The translations under genes and the position numbers were made by a program. The notes under the pieces are model-generated. The model ran no database searches and was not told the origin of the DNA. It was given only the letters and a program-made list of their open reading frames with translations. DNA of 48,786 nucleotides from Irineochytrium annulatum (taxonomy: Eukaryota; Chytridiomycota; Chytridiomycetes; Chytridiales; Chytridiaceae), in assembly GCA_027600665.1 (NCBI GenBank), contig JADGJL010000069.1:1-48786 (forward strand), read 5' to 3'. Shown in pieces: positions 43,168 to 48,786 of this stretch; within the stretch, counting starts at the first letter, position 1, and every line of letters begins with the position of its first letter.

Positions 43168-45818
43168 ATGGCAGAGCTGCTCGCGCTCCCAGACGTCGTG
43201 TTGCGGCAGGTCGCCGTCTATCTCCATCCGCACACGCTTCAGAAGCTCACGGGCCTCTCCCGTCTCGCCTACTACGTCCTCCGCTTCGATGATCTCCCCT
43301 TCGCTGTCGAGAACCTCAACGCCGCATCGAGAAAGTGGTGCCCAAAGGCTGGCCAGCGCCTCGCACCTAAATCCCCGAGGCGGCAGAGAGCCTCGAGCCC
43401 CAAGGGAGCCGGGAGGTCGACCGACCCGAAGCGAACCGTCGTGATCGTTGACCCGAGGGCTGCTGAGAAAGTGGCGGCCGCCGTGAAGGAGACACGGAAG
43501 GTCATTGCACGTATCGCAAGGGAAAAGGAACTTGCGGCCGCGAGTGTGGTGGAGCCCGCGAAGGTAGAGGCGGAGAAGGTGGAACCCGCGAACGTGGAGG
43601 CCGAGAAGGAGCTGGTTAAGGTTGGGGCCGAAGTGAAGATCATCACAACGGAGCAACATGGCGCTGTGGATGCGACCGCAGCAGCACAGCCCGCGAAAAA
43701 TGATACCCTTAAACCTGAGCCCGAGTCCCAGAAGATTACCGCGTTCTCCTTTACAGCACCTGCCTTCTCCTTTGCATTCGCACCACCGGGCGATGAGGAC
43801 GAGCGTACGTCAAGATCTCAGGGGCCGAAGCTGTCGCTATTGTACGTGTATGAGATTAATGCGTTTACTAATTCTACTTTATTACAGCAAGGAGCGCGAT
43901 ATCATCTACGAGCCAACCGGAAACTTGCAGGCACATAAGAATACGGACATCCATTTGGGCAGGTCAGCCTCTTCGCATAACAGATTTGATGCTTATTTTC
44001 GGCATTAGATTACCCGTGATGTATTGGGTAGCCGCCGCGAAGGTCTTGCCGTTCGACGATTTCAGCAAACTATTCGACTCGCGCGATCATGACGACCCTT
44101 CAAGACCGCGAGATATCTTTGCGAAGCTCGTATGCGTCCTGCGGTCGGGTCAGAAGGACTGCGATTATGTCGACGAACTCCCGTCGATATGGAATGAGGC
44201 CATTCAGCAGATGATCGCCGCGAACGAACAAAAGAAAGTCAGGGCGCTTTTGGCCATGAACAGAAGTGACGTCACAACGATATGCCACCCAATTTTCCCC
44301 TGGCTGATGGCGGATCTTGAAGGTTGCGCGGTTCTCCCTGAGGAAATTGATCAAGTGATCAATGATGGTGCCCACCTTGAAGCGCAGGCCCACATCAACC
44401 GGGCGTGCGAGCTTGGTTTCGCCAACCACATCCGAACGGCTCTCGCGTGCAAGATCCCGCTGACATTCAAGCCGTCGCAACTGCACGTGGCGGTCGAGAG
44501 GGGGTTCCTCGACGTCGTCAAGCTCCTGTGCCCTCGAGTGAAGCTCGACGCCTCCGTCAACCTCCTCTCGCTCGCGGCGTCAACGTACCCTGCGATGGTG
44601 AAGTTCTTCCTCGGTCCCGCCGCGCAGGTGCCCTCCACGATCCTGGACTCGTGGATCGATGACGCGCTTTGCACGGCCGTAGCGGGGGACAAGACCGACA
44701 ATTTTAATATGCTACTGGACAGCGGGAGGGTGAGGAATGTCGAAAGGGCGGCCAGGCTGGCGCTGGGGAGGTACAACGAACAAATCATGATGGAGTTCAT
44801 GGGGCGGCTGATCGCGTACGCGAAGGAGCGGGGGCTGGCACTTATTGGGAATTGGTGGACGGAGGACGCGCTCAAGCATACGGAGGGCACTAGGTTTGAT
44901 GATGATGCTGTGGACTTTATACCACCGGCGTACGACGAGCATAGGGACCTCAAGTTGCTGATGCTGGGGGCGGCGAAGGCTGAGACCGGGAAACTACTCT
45001 GGATGCTGTTTGATCGGTACCAGGCCGTGATGACGGAGATCCTGAAGAAGTGCGACGTCGAGGAGCGGAGGAAAGGGTTTGAGTGTCTTGCGAGATGGGC
45101 GACGACGGACAAGCAGGTCGAGTCCGCGCTGGCGCTTCTGAACGAAATGCCCGACGTCGCGTGCGGCCCCGTTCTCATTGCGGCCGCGGAGATCGCGAAC
45201 ACGGCCCTGATCACGGCGCTGATGGGAAGTCCGCTGGTAACCCCATCCGACATCGAGTCGGCGTTCGCCGGCAGGCATTGCAAGCCCTCTTGCGCGACCG
45301 CTATCCTGTCCTCGCGGCCGGACGCGGTGCCTCCCGATCGCCTCGTGGATATTCTGAGCGAAGCCGAGGACTGGGCCTTCTGCAGCGCCGTGCTAGAGTC
45401 CGGCGTTTTGACACCCGAGAAGGGAGGGCATGTGGTCGCGTCTGGGATGGTGAGGGCCCACTTCAAGGAGAAAATATGGCGCGTCCACGCGCTCGTGCAG
45501 TTCGGGTGCGCGGAGCCGTTGTTTGGGACGGTGCTGTTGATGAGCTATGGCGCCGGCGCGGAGGCGTGGAGGAAGATTGTGTGTGATTTCACGCAACGAG
45601 GAGTGGCGTTTGCAGGGACTATTGGGGAGGAAGACGCTTGGGAGATTCAGTTCGACTCGAGGATGCTGCAGTCGTGCAAGGAGGTGCAAGAATGCTTTGC
45701 GGCGCGTGACATGACGGATGACACGTTGGTTGTTGCGTACAGGGCGATTCTGGACGCCATTTCTATGCTGAAGCCCGACTTCGAAGGGGTGCAAATCCTT
45801 CGAGATGGGCTTAAGTAA
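43168..45818 (+). CDS. F-box protein with degenerate ankyrin-like repeats
   Basis: Exons 43168-43841, 43888-43962, 44009-45818 (two 46-nt introns); 852 aa, phases close. ATG 43168 (CAAGCATGG context) starts MAELLALPDVVLRQVAVYL, an F-box-like segment of about 40 residues expected to bind SKP1. A Lys/Glu/Val/Ala region (KVEAEKVEPANVEAEK) and a disordered linker follow. The large third exon is alpha-helical, with unit-like blocks such as QLHVAVERGFLDVVKLLCPR, HINRACELGFANHIRTAL and VLIAAAEIANTALITALMGS that resemble ankyrin helices with eroded consensus. Such F-box plus ankyrin-like proteins act as substrate receptors of SCF ligases; here that is inference. It is unrelated in sequence to the F-box pair at 12877-20844 outside the F-box. 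Confidence 0.75.
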
Positions 45819-46304
45819 CGGTTCTAGTTGCTGAGCGCGGGATGGTATATCAATGTCATTATCTTGTTAAATTTTTGTCGTAACGTTCACTTGTTTACAT
45901 TTTTCGTGCCGCTAATTCGAACTAGTGAAACAAACCAAAGCGTTCGCGTTTTGTCAACTTCGTAGAGCTATATTAGAAAGATAACGAGGCAGAACCCGAT
46001 GTTATTTGTGGACGTCTTTACAAATGGAAGCGATAGAGATTTGTACGGTAAAAAGAGAGGGCTCCTTCCTAGCCAACTCTGAATGTGAAAAAAAGACAAC
46101 GGACGCCAAAAGCGCGGTTGGTAGGATTGAAGGCGCAGAATTTGTGTAGTTAACGATTATACAATTTCAAGTAGAAGAGGTCGAACAGAGTTCTAATAAA
46201 GATAAAGAGTTAATGAATAAGAATATCGCATTACAAGCCCAGAAAGACAAATTCATCAGGATTGCTAGGGCGACAACATCAGTCGACCCGCATCCTGTGC
46301 TCTC
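45819..46304. other. Convergent intergenic region, 486 bp
   Basis: AT-rich 3' flanks of the F-box-ankyrin and TLDc genes. AATAAA at 46195 is on the plus strand. No gene or repeat recognised. Confidence 0.4.
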
Positions 46305-48038
46305 CTAAAACCCAACCTCCCACACCTCCAACCCCAAAATCCTAAACTTCCCACCCTCCCCGGCTAACGGCTCGTTCCCAAACGTCTCACACCGCTCACT
46401 GTGCCCATTTTCCAGATCCGCGCACACCCACAGGCCGACCTTCCCTGCACCGCCGCCCATCCCCAGGTAACCGGGATCGCAGTACAAGAAGTACGCATTC
46501 GCGCCCGTCGCGTGCCAGACCTCCACCTTCTCCTCCGCCAGCGCGTCGGCGCTGGAAGCGTTGACGCGGAACAGGAAGGACTCGCCGGACCCGAAGTGGG
46601 ACGGGTGGAGGCGCGGGGCGGACGTGAGGAAGCCGCCGAAGACGCGGTCGGACGTCGATCGGATGACGAGGAGGCACGGGTTGGAGGAGTGGGAGCTGTG
46701 GTCGTGGGAGGAGGAGTAGAGCGTCGACATGGAGGCGCCGTGGGTGTCGAGGGAGTAGAGGAGCGTCCAAGTTGTCGTCTCGCGGTAGAAGGGGGGAAGG
46801 TGGTCCCTCAGCTAAAATTGTTGAGAATTGGCGACGTCAGTGGACGTTATGAAAGAGGAGTGGCTTACGTCGTTCGCGACAGCCTCCTCCAGCACCGTCG
46901 GCTCAACCTCCTCGCCTTTCGCGGCCCTCCGATCCGCGACGGGATTTACAAGCCTGACGGGTCTCCTCCCGTCATCCACCTTACGTCCCATCCCAAAGCC
47001 CAACTCGGCGGGTGCCGAGCCGGCCAGCATTGGCTCCTCCACCATCCTACCCCCGACGTCTATTGGCCCGGGTCCTTCCCCTGGATGCCGCTCCCGCGTC
47101 GACAGCGACCCTGCTGCCCGATGGGGCGGGGAGTAAGACGCGATCAGCTGGCCGAGCGAACCTATCAGGCTCTGCCGTTTGGGCGGCGGGTCCGGGGGTG
47201 AGTGGGGCGCGAACGCGCCGGCCGTGTCGCGAAGGTCGACTCCCGCGCTGACGGTCCTGCCCCGATCGGCCCCACCGCCGCCGAAGAATCCCCCAACCCG
47301 AGGACTCTGCGCGACCCGCGGCGTCGTAGGGTCATTGTTGTTATTCGGGCCCGCAATCGGCCACCTCCCCGTCCCAACCATTTCCCTAATGGGTCCTGGT
47401 GAACCAAGCGAGCTCGCGACGGAACCCGACGCGCTGGACGAGAGGCTCGTGGTCGACGAGAACGAGTTGGCCGACGAGGACCGGAGCGACAGGAAGTCCG
47501 ACAGGAAGTGCGAGAATGAGGCCGTCTGGATGGATGGCAGGTCTGTCGGCGGTGAGGAGGCCGAGAAGGTCCGGGCCTGCGCGTGGTAAGGTGGTGAGCG
47601 AGGCATGTGGTGGTGGTCGTGATCGTGGAAGGTTGATGAGGCCGTCGTCGGCGTGCGTGGCGATCGGCGAGGGTTGGAGCGGTGAGCCGGCGGGTTGCGG
47701 AGCGTCGTCGGGCTCGTGAGGATCGGGCGCGGGGCCGCAGCAGGCTGGGACGGCTCGCGCGTGGTGTTGATAGTCGGCGGCGCAGCGGTGCTCTGCGTCG
47801 GAGTTAACGCGGCGTCAAGGTCCATCGGAGCTGCAGCGACAGACGGGCTCGGCGGCTCCACGGGGGCGTGAGTGGTGGTAGCGACGGTCTCCTTGATGAA
47901 GGAGACCTCTGGGGGCGGCGGATAGGCGAGGTCATCTGCTGCGTATGCGTCCCCGCTCGACAGCGGCGGAGCGGAGGCGATGGGGTCGTTCATGTCGATG
48001 GAGGGGTCCGGACTCGGGGGCAGCGCCGAGGCCATCAT
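46305..48038 (-). CDS. OXR1: TLDc-domain protein, oxidation-resistance (OXR1) type
   Basis: Exons (-): 48038-46869 and 46811-46305; 558 aa, phase 0 junction. The last 169 residues form a TLDc domain: LRDHLPPFYRETTTWTLLYS, DTHGASMSTLYSS, NPCLLVIRSTSDRVFGGFL, GSGESFLFRV, ANAYFLYCDPGYLGMGGGAG, GLWVCADLENGHSERCETFG and FRILGLEVWEVGF. TLDc proteins protect against oxidative damage and bind V-ATPase, stimulating its disassembly in yeast and animals (known for the family). The preceding 390 residues are disordered, rich in Ser/Pro with a DHDHHH run and Asn-Asp repeats, and lack the LysM domain of long animal OXR1. RTC5 is the other fungal TLDc class; OXR1 type is favoured because the domain is C-terminal and compact. 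Met 48038 starts MMASALPP. Confidence 0.92.
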
Positions 48039-48376
48039 ATCCGCAGGTCGGTATGCTGGACGCTTCTGGGAGCTCCACGTCGTCCGATTGAATTCCGTCA
48101 GTCGCCTGCAGCTCCCCGCAGGACAGCGGCGGGGGTCGAGAACCCGGGCGGAGAGAGGGCTGTATGGAGCCGGAATCCACTGGGTCTACCGATTGCCCTC
48201 GGGTCAGCAGCCGTGCCGCCGTGACCTGGCAGGTGGTCGATTCCGATAGCCGGGAGGGTTCCACAGGGGCTTGGCTGGGGAGCCGTCGGTCAACTTTCTG
48301 CGCGTGATCAGCGTAGCTTTACCGCTGACAAATCTATCTTAAATCATGTTTTTCTGAGCTATTCTTCCGCGCCATC
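48039..48376. other. Intergenic, 338 bp
   Basis: Upstream region of the TLDc gene and 3' flank of POP4. Open frames on both strands reach into it but show no motif; a 5' exon of the TLDc gene cannot be excluded. Confidence 0.35.
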
Positions 48377-48786
48377 TTACAACTCCACTGTCGGCTTCGG
48401 TTTGAACTTCTTCCCCATCCTCTCGACAGCCCTGCACCTATAATGGTCCCCAAACACCGTCACTATTCTACCCATAACCTCAAACGCGAAGATGCTGCCC
48501 GCCTTGGGCACCCTCTTCACGACATCCTTCCTCGTGACGATGTCGAACACGTTCTCTGTCTCCCGGATGAGGATGCCCGAGATCCTCACGAGCGACGGGC
48601 AGCGGGATTTCGTAACGGTCAGGACGGCGCCGTGGAGATCGGCGTGCGCGAGCTTTGACGCGACCTCGGGGGCCGGGGTGGAGGAGGGTATGAGGGAGGT
48701 GATGTAGTTGAGCCAGAGGGCGTGGAGGGGGATGTAGATGGAGTATCTGGTGACATGCATTTTAGCAACGAGAGAAGATTCCACTC
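48377..48786 (-). CDS. POP4: POP4/Rpp29, RNase P and MRP protein subunit (C-terminal part)
   Basis: Protein subunit of nuclear RNase P and RNase MRP, needed for tRNA 5' maturation and rRNA processing. The visible C-terminal domain reads YIPLHALWLNYI, ADLHGAVLTVTKSRCPSLVR, SGILIRETENVFDIVTRKD, KRVPKAGSIFAFEV, GRIVTVFGDHYRCRAVERMG and ends KKFKPKPTVEL, a close match to the Sm-like UPF0086/Rpp29 fold. The open frame runs to the right edge, but the first 10 codons (MESSLVAKMH) look like intron: TGCTAAAAT as branch point and CACCAG as acceptor near 48752. The N-terminal part therefore most likely lies beyond the window. Confidence 0.93.
   Translation of the reverse strand, partial: VESSLVAKMHVTRYSIYIPLHALWLNYITSLIPSSTPAPEVASKLAHADLHGAVLTVTKSRCPSLVRISGILIRETENVFDIVTRKDVVKRVPKAGSIFAFEVMGRIVTVFGDHYRCRAVERMGKKFKPKPTVEL

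Overview
The window looks like nuclear DNA of a fungus, most likely an early-diverging zoosporic one (chytrid, blastocladiomycete or relative). Genes are split by many short GT-AG introns, mostly 46-120 nt with GTRNGT-type donors and several CTAAT/TACTAA-like branch points, and third codon positions are rich in G and C. The gene content mixes fungal signatures (a BCK1-type cell-wall-integrity MAPKKK, a vacuolar-type carboxypeptidase S, PIG-A/Gpi3) with a REJ-domain surface protein, a type known from animals and zoosporic lineages. The lineage is an inference. No rRNA, tRNA, CRISPR array or transposon was seen.

Layout. 1-3799 (-): 5' part of a gene for a large Cys-module/REJ extracellular protein, running off the left edge. 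4596-6952 (-): PIG-A, 11 exons. 7635-12133: a short-chain dehydrogenase (-), a C2H2 transcription factor (-) and a second, paralogous dehydrogenase (+). 12877-20844 (+): a 1316-aa AT-hook/F-box protein, a small membrane protein, and a shorter paralogue of the F-box protein whose reading frame is broken in this sequence. 21218-22189 (+): NFU1. 22758-25956 (+): a fusion of an arrestin fold, a disordered repeat-bearing linker and a C-terminal SH3 domain. 26645-27664 (-): low-complexity unknown. 28022-29385 (-): two tandem small genes resembling stefin-type cystatins. 30059-35496 (+): BCK1-like MAPKKK, 1707 aa. 36096-37212 (-): KCTD/T1-type BTB protein. 37656-38215 (-): unresolved gene. 38584-41343 (+): carboxypeptidase S. 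42045-42651 (-): secreted Ala-Thr-Pro repeat protein. 43168-45818 (+): F-box protein with degenerate ankyrin-like repeats. 46305-48038 (-): TLDc (OXR1-type) protein. 48377 to the right edge (-): POP4/Rpp29.

The genes do not form one pathway. Themes are the cell surface (REJ protein, GPI-anchor synthesis, BCK1, secreted repeat protein), protein turnover (three F-box genes, a KCTD protein, an arrestin adaptor, carboxypeptidase S, cystatin-like inhibitors) and mitochondrial Fe-S or oxidative maintenance (NFU1, TLDc). The most unusual items are the arrestin-SH3 fusion with very short introns, the F-box paralogue pair with an unassigned C-terminal module, and the tandem cystatin-like genes. Exon coordinates were deduced by hand from splice consensus, reading phase and homology; in the models called complete every phase closes, but none was tested against transcripts.
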